A program made the translations under genes and the position numbers. Under the pieces are notes generated by a model. That model made no database searches. It was not told where the DNA came from and was given only the letters and a program-made list of their open reading frames with translations. This document shows, one piece after another, positions 20,330 to 28,549 of a DNA stretch of 60,280 nt (position 1 is its first letter; every line of letters begins with the position of its first letter). The stretch lies in assembly GCF_008709555.1 (NCBI RefSeq), contig NZ_VYIJ01000009.1, positions 1-60,280 on the forward strand. The letters run 5' to 3'. The DNA comes from Thermoplasma sp. (lineage in GTDB: Archaea; Thermoplasmatota; Thermoplasmata; Thermoplasmatales; Thermoplasmataceae).

Positions 20330-20443
20330 TTCCTCAGATCAGGTGAGATATTGAATATGCATAGTTAAGATTCATCTAAATAAAATATATAGATATATAT
20401 TCTCATATTGTCGTTTCTTTATAGAAAAGTTAGGAGTCTGAGT

Positions 20444-20500
20444 GAAGCACTAAAATTCCCCTTCGAACAAAAGATGCACGGGTTTCCTTCAGTGGAAGAG
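20444..20500 (+). repeat. Structured repeat, solo copy 3
   Basis: A plus-strand copy of the GAAGC...GATGCACGGG..TTCC block also seen at 38140-38213 (+) and inside 115-366 (-) and 20526-20781 (-). The arms GAAGC and GTTTCC can pair imperfectly. It converges on the composite element that begins 26 bases later. Confidence 0.5.
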
Positions 20501-20525
20501 TTCATATCTAAAACTCCTAAATCTA

Positions 20526-20781
20526 GTGAGCTACTCCTCAGCCTAAGCTTCGGAGCTTCCTTTCAGCGAAGAGACATCTGCCTGTACGGATATATTCCAT
20601 GCAAGCCCGAAGTTGCGATCTCCACAGGCGTGAATTCGGACTGCACCAGCCCTACTCAGACATTTTGCTCGTACTGCTTGGTTATCGCAGTACGTGTTTT
20701 AAAACCAAACATCTTTATTAGTTTTTCCATTGGGGGAAGTCCGTGTATCTCCTCCCTTAAGGTCGGAGTTTTACTGCTTCC
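20526..20781 (-). repeat. TnpB-type transposon end remnant, composite copy 2
   Basis: Minus-strand 256-bp element collinear with copy 1 (115-366). It starts with a structured GGAAGC...CTTCC block with an inner CTCC/GGAG stem. It then has a short decayed coding stretch, VGLVQSEFTPVEIA, that resembles the tail of archaeal TnpB. It ends in GAAGCTCCGAAGCTT followed by GAGGAGTAGCTCAC. This is the best preserved of the two composites. No transposase is attached. Together with copy 3 it accounts for most of the 516-base gap between the MFS gene and the oxidoreductase operon. Confidence 0.6.
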
Positions 20782-20845
20782 CTCAAATTCCTAATAAAAG
20801 TTTAAAGTGAGACCGTTACACGATAGATACCTGTGGAGATTTGCC

Positions 20846-21607
20846 TCAGAGGAACAATTCAGGCTCGTTCATCACGTCTGAATACCTGAATATTGGGCCT
20901 GATTCGCAGACGTACCACTGGCCAAGATTGCAGTGGCCACATACCCCTATACCGCATTCCATCCTGCGCTCAAGTGACAGGTATATGTTCTCCGGGCTGA
21001 ATCCATTCTTGAGAAGTTCCTGAACCGAAAACTTCATCATTATGGGCGGCCCGATAACGAACGCACGGCCTTTCCTGAATTCATCAACGCCAGGTATCAG
21101 AGTGGTGACCACACCAACATGGCCATTCCAGGATGAATCGCCGCTGTCCACAGTCACCCGGAAATCCAACTTCTTTTTCCATGCCTCTATCTCGTTCCTG
21201 TAAACTATGTCCCTGGGGGATCTCGCCCCATACAGAACTGTGAGGTCATGGAGGTTGCCCTCGGATTCCATATCCTCTATCAGCGCCTTTATTGGCGGGA
21301 TGCCTATGCCCCCAGCTATGGCCACTATGTGGTCTGATCCCTTCCATGGCCATACATTGCCGTACGGTCCTCTGAGGCCTATTTCAGCATCCCTGTGTTC
21401 CATAATGTATCTTGTTACAGACCCAACAGCCTTGATGGAAAATGTGAGGGGGTTGCAGAAACCAGATGCCACAGATATCGGGGATTCGCCTACACCGTCA
21501 ACTGATAACATGTAGAATTGGCCCGCATGAGAATCCGTCTTCTTCGAAAATACCATCGTGTAGGTGTCATCTGTTTCCATCCTGAACTTTATCGGTTTCA
21601 TCCTCAC
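20846..21607 (-). CDS. FAD/NAD(P)-binding electron-transfer subunit (hydrogenase gamma / AsrB-like)
   Basis: A 253-residue flavoprotein reductase of the PyrK/HydG/AsrB type. It has an N-terminal FAD-binding beta-barrel (GLRGPYGNVWPW), a nucleotide-binding domain (AIAGGIGIPPIKALIEDM), and a C-terminal [2Fe-2S] Cys cluster (CGIGVCGHC, then C in WYVCESG). It would pass electrons between NAD(P)H and the Fe-S beta subunit encoded just upstream. The start is GTG at 21607 or ATG at 21601; neither has a convincing Shine-Dalgarno motif. Last gene of the three-gene formate-dehydrogenase-like operon, 10 bases after the beta gene. Confidence 0.82.
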   Translation of the reverse strand: MRMKPIKFRMETDDTYTMVFSKKTDSHAGQFYMLSVDGVGESPISVASGFCNPLTFSIKAVGSVTRYIMEHRDAEIGLRGPYGNVWPWKGSDHIVAIAGGIGIPPIKALIEDMESEGNLHDLTVLYGARSPRDIVYRNEIEAWKKKLDFRVTVDSGDSSWNGHVGVVTTLIPGVDEFRKGRAFVIGPPIMMKFSVQELLKNGFSPENIYLSLERRMECGIGVCGHCNLGQWYVCESGPIFRYSDVMNEPELFL

Positions 21608-21617
21608 AGGAACATAA

Positions 21618-22538
21618 TCATTCCTTATCGTAATCGTGTGTTATCACCTCCTTTATATCAATATCTACTGGACAATCGTCAACGCACCTGTTGCAACCTG
21701 TGCACAGGTATTCTCCCTTTGAAAGCTTATAGTACTTGAACTTATGATAGAACCTCTGCCTCAGCCTGTCTGAAAGTTCAGGCCTCACGTTTCCAGCAGC
21801 TGTCCTGGTGAAACCTTCGAGTATGCATGAGTCCCACTCCTTCTTCCTGCCTGTTTCATCATCATACACGTCTATGCAGTAGCACGTCGGACATGAGTAA
21901 TTGCAGGCCCCGCATGATATGCAGTAGCTGGCGAACTCGCTCCATAGCTTCGAGTTCCACTTCATTCTCTTCTCTATGCCATTGAGGTCTATTTTACCGT
22001 ATCTCTGCAGAAATTCTTGAGAGTGCCTTGAGAATACATTCTGGTCTTGGGATATTTTGAATCCGGTCAGAAATCTCTCATATCTATCATCGGCCTGAAC
22101 AAAATACTTTCCATCCCTGTGCAGCACCTGAATGTCATATCTGTCCAGAACCGGGCCTCCGAATGATGTGCAGAAACCGCCATTGCACATCTCGTTGCAT
22201 ACAAAATTCACGAATATCGTGTTTTCCCTCCTGACGGTGTAGAATGGGTCCTTGTTCAATATCTGCAGATCCATTATCTGGAAACCACGCAGGTCACAGC
22301 TCTTGACCCCGAATACCGCCTTCTTATCGGCACGTGGGACCTCTAAGATATTCTCGGATCTTTTTATCAGAAAATCTTTCGGAGAATAGCTGCTCTTCTC
22401 TTCTGAGACCTCGCTGAACGAGGATATGCGCGAGAAAATGACCTCGCCAAGTTCCTCCTTTGCGCCGAACGTTTCGTATTCCTGTGATATCCTCTGGTAT
22501 AGCTTCTCCATATCATCTCTGGTGAGCTCGTATATCAT
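21618..22538 (-). CDS. 4Fe-4S electron-transfer subunit (hydrogenase beta / AsrA-like)
   Basis: A 306-residue protein. The N-terminal two thirds matches the HydB/AsrA family (FGVKSCDLRGFQIMD). Two ferredoxin clusters follow, CISCGACNYSCPTCYC and CTGCNRCVDDCP, binding two [4Fe-4S] clusters. In sulfhydrogenases and anaerobic sulfite reductase this subunit links the flavoprotein gamma subunit to the catalytic subunit. Its ATG overlaps the stop of the upstream catalytic gene by 4 bases (ATGA), so the partner here is a molybdopterin enzyme, not a NiFe hydrogenase. Confidence 0.82.
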   Translation of the reverse strand: MIYELTRDDMEKLYQRISQEYETFGAKEELGEVIFSRISSFSEVSEEKSSYSPKDFLIKRSENILEVPRADKKAVFGVKSCDLRGFQIMDLQILNKDPFYTVRRENTIFVNFVCNEMCNGGFCTSFGGPVLDRYDIQVLHRDGKYFVQADDRYERFLTGFKISQDQNVFSRHSQEFLQRYGKIDLNGIEKRMKWNSKLWSEFASYCISCGACNYSCPTCYCIDVYDDETGRKKEWDSCILEGFTRTAAGNVRPELSDRLRQRFYHKFKYYKLSKGEYLCTGCNRCVDDCPVDIDIKEVITHDYDKE

Positions 22539-24544
22539 GCTTTCACCCTCACTGCGACGACCTTGAACTCGGGTATCTTTGAATATGGATCCAGGTTCTC
22601 GCCAACCAGCAGGTTTACCCTTGCCTCCTTGAAGTGAAATGGAACAAACACTATGCCGTCCGGTATCTTAGAGGTCACCATGGCTGGAAGCTTTATGGTG
22701 CCGTGCCTTGATTCTATTGTTACCGTCTGGCCGTTCCTTATGGATAGCCTCTTCGCATCGTTGACGCTTATCTCAACGTATGGATTTGGAGATTCCCTCT
22801 CCAGTATATCGCTGCGGCGCGTCATTGTTCCTGAATGCCAGTGGTAGTAGTTCCTGCCCGTTGTGAGTATGAATGGATACTGATCGTCAGGCGATTCTGA
22901 TGGCGGTCTGTATGGTATTGCCATCAATTTTCCCAGTCCCCTTGTGAACCTGTCCACATGCAGTATCTCTGTTCCATCCGGATGCTGATCGTTGATGGGC
23001 CACTGTTTCCCATCCGGGTAAAGATCCGCGTATTTCGCTCCTGAATAGTTTGGGATGGCCAGTCGTATCTCGTTGAATATATCCTCAGGTGATCCGTAAG
23101 CTTCGCGGTCGAAGAGCTTTGAATAGATCTGGCTTAGGATCCACCAGTCCGGCCTGGCTTCACCGGGTGGATCCTTAACCGGAACAACGCGCTGTATCCT
23201 CCGCTCTGTGTTTGTGAACGTACCCTCCTTCTCAAGCGCGGATGAAGCCGGAAGCAGAACATTTGCATATCTGGCGGTCTCGGTCATGAAGATATCCTGC
23301 ACAACGAACAGCTCCAGATTTTTCAGCCCCTTTTCAACCTCAGAAAGATTGGCCTCAGTTATTACCGGATTCTCGCCCATCAGGTATATTGCCTTGACCC
23401 TTCCGTCTATGGCGGCATCGAACATCTCGGAGAGCATGAGGCCTATCTTGCGTGGAAGCTTAGCCTCCCAGAGCTTCTCGAACGTCTCCACCTTTTCTGA
23501 ATCTGGCGGTACATAGCCGGGATAGAACTCAGAAAGCGCGCCCATATCGCTCGATCCCTGAACGTTGTTCTGGCCCCTCAGTGGGAATATGCCGGATCCG
23601 TATTTTCCCAAGTTTCCTGTCATCAGTGCAAGGTTTGACACGCTCATCACGTTTTCCGTGCCATGTATGTGCTGCGTTATGCCCATACCATAGAGTATTG
23701 CGGATGGCCTGTTTGATGCATAGATCTCTGCGGCCTTCTCGACAAGATCCGGCGGTACTCCGGTGATCTGCTCCGTCAGCTCTGGAGGATACTTCTCTAT
23801 CTCCTGCGCAAATTCATCAAAACCCTCTGTCCTGTTCTTTATGAAATCTGAATCTATGAGGCCCTTCTTGAGGATGACAAACATCATTGAGTTCAGCAGC
23901 GCAACGTCCGATCCTGGCCTGAACTGCAGGAAGACATCGGCCATTGAAGCAAGCTTTGTCCTCCTTGGATCAGCCACTATGAGCTTTTTACCCATCTTCT
24001 TCTGTTTGATTATGGTTGTGCCTATTATGGGGTGCTGTTCCGTTGTATTCGATCCTATCACGAAGAACGTCTCTGTGGATTTCAGGCTTCTTATGGATCC
24101 GGTTGCCGCCGCAGTGCCGAGAGTCCTTATCAGGCCGGCGACCGTGGAGCTGTGGCAACTCCTCGCGCAGTGATCAACGTTGTTTGTTCCCATCATGCGC
24201 GCTATCTTCTGCAGCAGATAGTTCTCCTCGTTTGTGCATTTTGCAGAAGCCTGAAAGGCTATGGCGTCAGGTCCGTATCTGTCCCTTATCTCACGAAGCC
24301 TCTTCACCACAAAATCTATTGCCTCTTCCCAGCTCACATTCACCCATGATTCGCCCCGCCTGATCATGGGTGATGTTATCCTGTCATGAGATCCTGCGTA
24401 GGAGAGCCCCTGATACCCCTTTATGCACAGTTTCCCCTCATTCACCACAGACCTTGTATAACCGTGAACCGTGTAATGATCTCCAGAATAATCAACTTCT
24501 ATCTGGCAACCCGTACCGCAGTATGGGCAGACAGTTAATGTCAT
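22535..24544 (-). CDS. fdhA: Formate dehydrogenase-like molybdopterin oxidoreductase, catalytic subunit
   Basis: At 669 residues this is a complete FdhF/FdhA-type enzyme. N-terminal Cys 6, 9, 13 and 40 (CPYCGTGC...KLCIKG) bind one [4Fe-4S] cluster. The active-site segment VDHCARSCHSSTVAG places Cys130 where E. coli FdhF has selenocysteine 140, with the adjacent catalytic His present. GSNTTEQHPI, GMGITQHIHGTENV and RGQNNVQGSSDMGAL are typical cofactor segments, and the C-terminal domain begins TTGRNYYHWHSGTMTRR. The expected reaction is formate to CO2 at a Mo or W bis-MGD centre, in the cytoplasm since no Tat signal is seen. MobB is encoded 6 kb away. Related formate-family enzymes with other substrates are possible. 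Confidence 0.85.
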   Translation of the reverse strand: MTLTVCPYCGTGCQIEVDYSGDHYTVHGYTRSVVNEGKLCIKGYQGLSYAGSHDRITSPMIRRGESWVNVSWEEAIDFVVKRLREIRDRYGPDAIAFQASAKCTNEENYLLQKIARMMGTNNVDHCARSCHSSTVAGLIRTLGTAAATGSIRSLKSTETFFVIGSNTTEQHPIIGTTIIKQKKMGKKLIVADPRRTKLASMADVFLQFRPGSDVALLNSMMFVILKKGLIDSDFIKNRTEGFDEFAQEIEKYPPELTEQITGVPPDLVEKAAEIYASNRPSAILYGMGITQHIHGTENVMSVSNLALMTGNLGKYGSGIFPLRGQNNVQGSSDMGALSEFYPGYVPPDSEKVETFEKLWEAKLPRKIGLMLSEMFDAAIDGRVKAIYLMGENPVITEANLSEVEKGLKNLELFVVQDIFMTETARYANVLLPASSALEKEGTFTNTERRIQRVVPVKDPPGEARPDWWILSQIYSKLFDREAYGSPEDIFNEIRLAIPNYSGAKYADLYPDGKQWPINDQHPDGTEILHVDRFTRGLGKLMAIPYRPPSESPDDQYPFILTTGRNYYHWHSGTMTRRSDILERESPNPYVEISVNDAKRLSIRNGQTVTIESRHGTIKLPAMVTSKIPDGIVFVPFHFKEARVNLLVGENLDPYSKIPEFKVVAVRVKA

Positions 24545-24565
24545 GATTATAATATTCCGTCTTTA

Positions 24566-24578
24566 CTTAAATATATTT
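24566..24578 (-). promoter_or_regulatory. TATA box of the fdhA operon
   Basis: On the minus strand AAATATATTTAAG is centred about 28 bases before the fdhA ATG (24544), giving a nearly leaderless transcript for the three-gene operon. Confidence 0.5.
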
Positions 24579-24618
24579 TCCATGCATCGGCCCGCTGGCC
24601 CCGTATAATACGTAAAGA

Positions 24619-24632
24619 CTATCACATGATAG
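24619..24632. promoter_or_regulatory. Inverted repeat upstream of the fdhA promoter
   Basis: CTATCA-CA-TGATAG, a 6-bp inverted repeat with a 2-base spacer, sits about 45 bases upstream of the fdhA TATA box. It is followed by an A/T-only direct repeat (TTATATTTATA / ATATTTATATT). It could be a regulator site for the operon; only the symmetry is observed. Confidence 0.3.
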
Positions 24633-24670
24633 CATGTTTATATTTATACATATTTATATTGTAAATACGT

Positions 24671-24772
24671 GTGCCTGTGTGGAAAAATACGAAACCAACT
24701 GCATGGGATGCATGGAACAGGTACCTGCCAGATGAAAACATGTCAGCGTACTGCTCTGAAAAAGCGGTATAA
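24671..24772 (+). CDS. Possible small protein, 33 residues
   Basis: A GTG-started frame reads VPVWKNTKPTAWDAWNRYLP and ends SEKAV. The start lies about 28 bases after the centre of a TTTATATTTA box, which is the leaderless spacing used elsewhere in this window, and the composition (several Trp, Tyr and Asp) is protein-like. There is no known family and no second copy to compare, so this is only a candidate. The other frames across this 281-base gap look random. Confidence 0.25.
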   Translation: MPVWKNTKPTAWDAWNRYLPDENMSAYCSEKAV

Positions 24773-24825
24773 GCGGCTCCGGGTCAGATTGAAAAATTTA
24801 ATTAACGAGTCTGTGTTTATCCATA

Positions 24826-26463
24826 ATGCAGTACATAGTTGTGACTGGTGGAGTTATATCCGGTCTCGGCAAAGGTACCATAACTTCAAGCATAGGTCAT
24901 ATTCTCAAGGATTCAGGCATAAAGGTATCTGCGGTCAAGATTGATCCATACATCAACTATGATGCTGGAACGATGAATCCGTACCAGCATGGCGAGGTCT
25001 TTGTTCTGGATGATGGTGGCGAGGTGGACCTTGATCTCGGTAACTATGAACGCTTCATGAACATCAGTTTAACGAAAAACAACAACATAACAACTGGAAA
25101 GGTTTACCTGGAGGTCATACAGAAAGAAAGACACGGCGATTATCTTGGTAAAACCGTGCAGATAATACCGCATATAACGGATGAGATAAAGCGCAGGATA
25201 AGGGATGTTGCGAAGTCAAGTGGCGCGGACGTTGTTCTAATTGAGGTTGGCGGTACAGTCGGCGATATAGAGTCCATGCCGTTTCTGGAGGCGCTGAGGC
25301 AGCTCAAGCGTGAGGAACAGAATGTTGTTTTTGCCCATGTTACGCTAGTGCCTGAGATAGGCCTGACCCTGGAACAGAAGACGAAGCCGACGCAGCACAG
25401 CGTTAAGTCACTCAGGGAGATAGGGATACAGCCAGATATCATATTCGCAAGGTCCAAGAATAAGCTGACGGATGAGACCAAGTCAAGGATATCGCTGTTC
25501 ACAGACGTTCCAGTTGATGGTATAATAAGCGTCAGCGATGTTGAGAACGTTTACCTGCTTCCACAGATGATGGTAGAGGAGGGGCTGATAACAAGGCTCT
25601 CAAAGCTTCTGAACATGAATATAGAATACAGGGACACATGGGCCAAGTACACGGAAAACATAAGGCATCCAAGGGAGAGGGTGAAGATTGCCATCGTCGG
25701 GAAATACGTGGATCTGCACGACGCATACATAAGCCACAAGGAGGCATTTTCCCATGTCACTGGGAATACCGGCATAGCCGTCGATATCATGTGGATCGAT
25801 TCCGAGAAGGTCAGGGATGATCAGAGTGTTCTAAGCGAGGCAGACGCCATACTTATACCCGGCGGTTTTGGCTACAGGGGTGTGGAGGGGAAGATAGCCG
25901 CCACAAAATATGCGATGGAAAACGGTGTTCCATTCCTCGGGATATGCCTTGGATTCCAGGTTGCCGTCATAGCGGTGGCGAGGTACATTCTAGGGCTGGA
26001 TGGGGCGAACAGCACAGAATTCGATGAGAAAACACGCTACCCTGTTGTGGACATACTGCCTGAACAGAGGGGTGTGAAGGACATGGGAGGGACCATGCGC
26101 CTTGGATCAAAGAAGGTCGTTATAAAGAAGGGGACACTGGCGCACAGGATATACGGCACAGATATAATATACGAAAGGCACAGGCACAGGTATGAGGTCA
26201 ACCCTGATTACATCGATATGATAGAGAAGGCAGGATTCAAATTCTCTGCAACCGACGAGGAGGGTATCAGGATGGAGATCCTGGAAAGGAATGGGGACGA
26301 AAGCTTCATAGCCACCCAGTACCACAGCGAGTTCAAATCAAGGCCTCTGGATCCGTCAAAGGTACACCTGCATCTGGTCGAACAGGCATTAATTTTTAAA
26401 CACAGAAGGATGGGGGAAAACCATGAAGGATACGTTGCAGCAACTAGTAGCCAAGGTAAATAA
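24826..26463 (+). CDS. pyrG: CTP synthase
   Basis: A 545-residue CTP synthase. The N-terminal synthetase domain starts [20 protein letters not shown] and contains [15 protein letters not shown] and the [11 protein letters not shown] segment. The C-terminal class I glutaminase domain has [11 protein letters not shown], the nucleophile elbow FLGICLGFQ and the final YHSEFKSRP with catalytic His and Glu. It converts UTP to CTP with glutamine. A TATA-like AAATTTAATTAA is centred 27 bases before ATG (leaderless). The last 13 codons overlap the next gene by 41 bases. Confidence 0.95.
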   Translation: MQYIVVTGGVISGLGKGTITSSIGHILKDSGIKVSAVKIDPYINYDAGTMNPYQHGEVFVLDDGGEVDLDLGNYERFMNISLTKNNNITTGKVYLEVIQKERHGDYLGKTVQIIPHITDEIKRRIRDVAKSSGADVVLIEVGGTVGDIESMPFLEALRQLKREEQNVVFAHVTLVPEIGLTLEQKTKPTQHSVKSLREIGIQPDIIFARSKNKLTDETKSRISLFTDVPVDGIISVSDVENVYLLPQMMVEEGLITRLSKLLNMNIEYRDTWAKYTENIRHPRERVKIAIVGKYVDLHDAYISHKEAFSHVTGNTGIAVDIMWIDSEKVRDDQSVLSEADAILIPGGFGYRGVEGKIAATKYAMENGVPFLGICLGFQVAVIAVARYILGLDGANSTEFDEKTRYPVVDILPEQRGVKDMGGTMRLGSKKVVIKKGTLAHRIYGTDIIYERHRHRYEVNPDYIDMIEKAGFKFSATDEEGIRMEILERNGDESFIATQYHSEFKSRPLDPSKVHLHLVEQALIFKHRRMGENHEGYVAATSSQGK

Positions 26464-26752
26464 GAAATTTGAGGATGATCCGAAATACAGGGAGAAACTG
26501 AAATCCCTCAGCAGAAGCATAAATCTTGAATTCGATGGAAAAGACAACTACCACTTTTACCTCAAGGACGCGCATCTAAGTGATGTTGAGGATGGAAAGA
26601 TAGATGCTGATATCAACGTGATCGTTTCCTCAGACACGTTCAACAAGATACTCTCCAAGGAGACAGATCCGCTGACAGCTTACCTGACAAAGCAGATCAA
26701 GATAAAGGCATCGCTCATGGACAAGCTCCTCATCTCGGACCTGTTAAAGTGA
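26423..26752 (+). CDS. SCP2 sterol-carrier domain-like protein
   Basis: A 109-residue acidic protein with the single-domain SCP2 layout: an amphipathic N-terminal helix ([15 protein letters not shown]), beta strands ending [12 protein letters not shown], then [19 protein letters not shown] and [20 protein letters not shown], the strand-helix end typical of lipid-carrier folds. It likely binds a hydrophobic ligand in the cytoplasm. Its start lies inside the 3' end of pyrG, after GGGGGA; a later start would cut into the first helix. Function beyond the fold is unknown. Confidence 0.65.
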   Translation: MKDTLQQLVAKVNKKFEDDPKYREKLKSLSRSINLEFDGKDNYHFYLKDAHLSDVEDGKIDADINVIVSSDTFNKILSKETDPLTAYLTKQIKIKASLMDKLLISDLLK

Positions 26753-26827
26753 TTAATCTCCGATATTTCAGATCAAATCACGAAAACGCCATAATTTTTT
26801 ATCTTTATGGACCGATAGAATATTGTT

Positions 26828-26974
26828 GTGGCAATCGTTGAACCATGCATGCCTGGATGCGTCAGGGTGATCGTCTCAGGGCATTTTGAATACAGGTGCC
26901 CTTTCTGCGGCCTTACCTTCAGATCGGAGGATGAATGTACAGGACATGTGATATCGGAACACACGAAGAGGTAG
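26828..26974 (+). CDS. Small C2H2 zinc-finger protein
   Basis: A 48-residue protein starting at GTG 26828. After a short N-terminal strand with Cys-x3-Cys (PCMPGC) it has one classical C2H2 finger: YRCPFCGLTF, then the helix with GHVISEH and a basic end. The spacing is C-x2-C-x12-H-x4-H. An in-frame ATG at 26849 is an alternative start but would lose the first Cys. Single-finger proteins of this size are typical small archaeal DNA- or protein-binding factors. No partner gene is evident. Confidence 0.6.
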   Translation: MAIVEPCMPGCVRVIVSGHFEYRCPFCGLTFRSEDECTGHVISEHTKR

Positions 26975-27032
26975 AGATCCGCAATAACTATTATTTCCGG
27001 ATAACTACCTGTGGTATCAGGTGATCTTTCTT

Positions 27033-27311
27033 ATGCCAATGATATCTTCATCCGGTGCCATCAGAGACATATCATCCATGATCAGAAAACTGAAACCCGG
27101 ATACGAGATAGAGATGAAGACCTTCAAGAAAGACCGTGGAATCGAGATAGCGAAGGAAGAAGATGGATCGCTCAATATAAGGGAGTTCGGCTTCAGGACT
27201 GCTGAGTATCACGCGGCTTCGGATGACTTCGAGAAGATCTTCAAGGAGGTTTATCAACGCGAGTTTCCAAGGAGCCATGAGATAAGGTACTCCGTCAGGA
27301 GGATCAGATGA
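27033..27311 (+). CDS. Conserved small protein upstream of DUF99
   Basis: A 92-residue mixed alpha/beta protein ([20 protein letters not shown], then [20 protein letters not shown], ending [10 protein letters not shown]) that I do not recognise. ATG 27033 is chosen because GGTGATCT, the archaeal Shine-Dalgarno sequence, sits at 27020-27027; the GTG inside that motif would be a poor start. Its stop overlaps the ATG of the DUF99 gene (ATGA), so the two are cotranslated and may share a role in nucleic acid metabolism. Confidence 0.65.
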   Translation: MPMISSSGAIRDISSMIRKLKPGYEIEMKTFKKDRGIEIAKEEDGSLNIREFGFRTAEYHAASDDFEKIFKEVYQREFPRSHEIRYSVRRIR

Positions 27312-27925
27312 GAGATTACAATGGTGATCAGCCACGGGGAGGTCTATCGCTTCCATTTGAACCGGCACCGCAAAGGGTCCAGATCAAGAGAGGGATAAGG
27401 ATCCTTGGCATAGACGATTCGCCATTCTCAAGGAACGATGCCGAGAGCAGCCTGATAGGCGTGCTTATGCGCATTGATGGATACATAGAGATGATCGAGA
27501 AGGAGAGGATCCATGTCGATGGAACGGACGTCAACGATGCCATGGAAAGACTGTTCTTCAAGACAGGCGGAGTTGCCAGGGTCATAATGATGAGTGGCAT
27601 ATCTTTCGCCGGCTTCAACATATGCGACATAGACGCTTTACACGAGAAAATCGGAATACCTGTCATATCAATATTTGAACAGGGTGGAAGCGTGGACCGG
27701 ATGATCGATGCCATAGAAAAACATCTTGGTGATGATGAGAAGGTCAGGATACTGAGATCGCTTAGGCCCGTGGAGATAATCAACGGGCGATACCTGATAA
27801 TGGCGAACCTGGCAGGAATAGATCCACAGAGCGCCAGAGAAATAATAACAAGAAATACCATCAGGGGCAAATTTCCAGAGGCAATAAGGGTGGCAGATCT
27901 CATCGGGAAGGTGGCAGGAAACTAG
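27308..27925 (+). CDS. DUF99 / endonuclease dU-like protein
   Basis: A 205-residue member of the archaeal DUF99 (UPF0215) family. [15 protein letters not shown] near the N-terminus carries acidic residues of an RNase H-like fold related to endonuclease V, and [18 protein letters not shown] and [12 protein letters not shown] follow. A Thermococcales member has been described as cutting next to deoxyuridine in DNA, so a repair role is likely. It is coupled to the preceding small gene and its stop overlaps the convergent nob1 stop by 4 bases. Confidence 0.8.
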   Translation: MRDYNGDQPRGGLSLPFEPAPQRVQIKRGIRILGIDDSPFSRNDAESSLIGVLMRIDGYIEMIEKERIHVDGTDVNDAMERLFFKTGGVARVIMMSGISFAGFNICDIDALHEKIGIPVISIFEQGGSVDRMIDAIEKHLGDDEKVRILRSLRPVEIINGRYLIMANLAGIDPQSAREIITRNTIRGKFPEAIRVADLIGKVAGN

Positions 27926-28413
27926 ACCTTTCTGACCAGGGATCTCTTCTTGTCGTAGTGCCTCTTAACCTCATGCCCGCATATATCGCATACCTTTACT
28001 GGCTCCGGAAATATCTTCTTGCATCCAGTGCAGCGATAGACCCACGCTATCTGCTTTTCTATCCTCTTTATGTTAGCATTCATGAATCCAAGGTTCAGAT
28101 ATGATGCAACGTTCTGTATCGAATAGTCATCCGTAACGATCGTGGCATCGTACTGGAGCGCGATGGCCAGGACATCCTTATCTGTCTGGCTCAGATTCAT
28201 CAGATCGCCTGTCTTCGAAGCGGTCTCCTCCACGATCCTCAGGAATTCCTGATCCGGGCTGGCCACCTTTATCATCGGCAACAGGGCGTCTATCATGTAT
28301 CGGAGTTTTCCCTTCTTTATCTCGCCGATAACCGATGATGGGAATATCAGATCGCCCTCCAGCAGGTTCAGATTCCTTGAGATTATAGCGGAGGTATCTA
28401 TCACATATATCAT
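27922..28413 (-). CDS. nob1: rRNA-processing endonuclease Nob1 (PIN domain plus zinc ribbon)
   Basis: A 163-residue protein with an N-terminal PIN nuclease domain ([36 protein letters not shown] giving the acidic site). A C-terminal Cys4 zinc ribbon follows ([19 protein letters not shown]). This domain pair is Nob1, which cuts the 3' end of small-subunit rRNA precursor. The TATA-like ATTTTATATCA about 25 bases upstream implies a leaderless mRNA. Confidence 0.88.
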   Translation of the reverse strand: MIYVIDTSAIISRNLNLLEGDLIFPSSVIGEIKKGKLRYMIDALLPMIKVASPDQEFLRIVEETASKTGDLMNLSQTDKDVLAIALQYDATIVTDDYSIQNVASYLNLGFMNANIKRIEKQIAWVYRCTGCKKIFPEPVKVCDICGHEVKRHYDKKRSLVRKV

Positions 28414-28549
28414 TCATGAAGCTATCAGTAATTGATATAAAATGTTTGACAATGCCATGGTCCTTGCAGGATGATCGTTTAGCTGACCTTGAATCCGTGA
28501 TGAAAATGATAAAGTAAATTAATTAAGCGTATCTCAATTACAAATCAGG

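Noticed and set aside
20408-20794. 128-codon plus-strand frame between the MFS gene and the oxidoreductase operon
   Set aside because: It runs through the transposon remnants, mostly antisense to copy 2, and resembles no protein.
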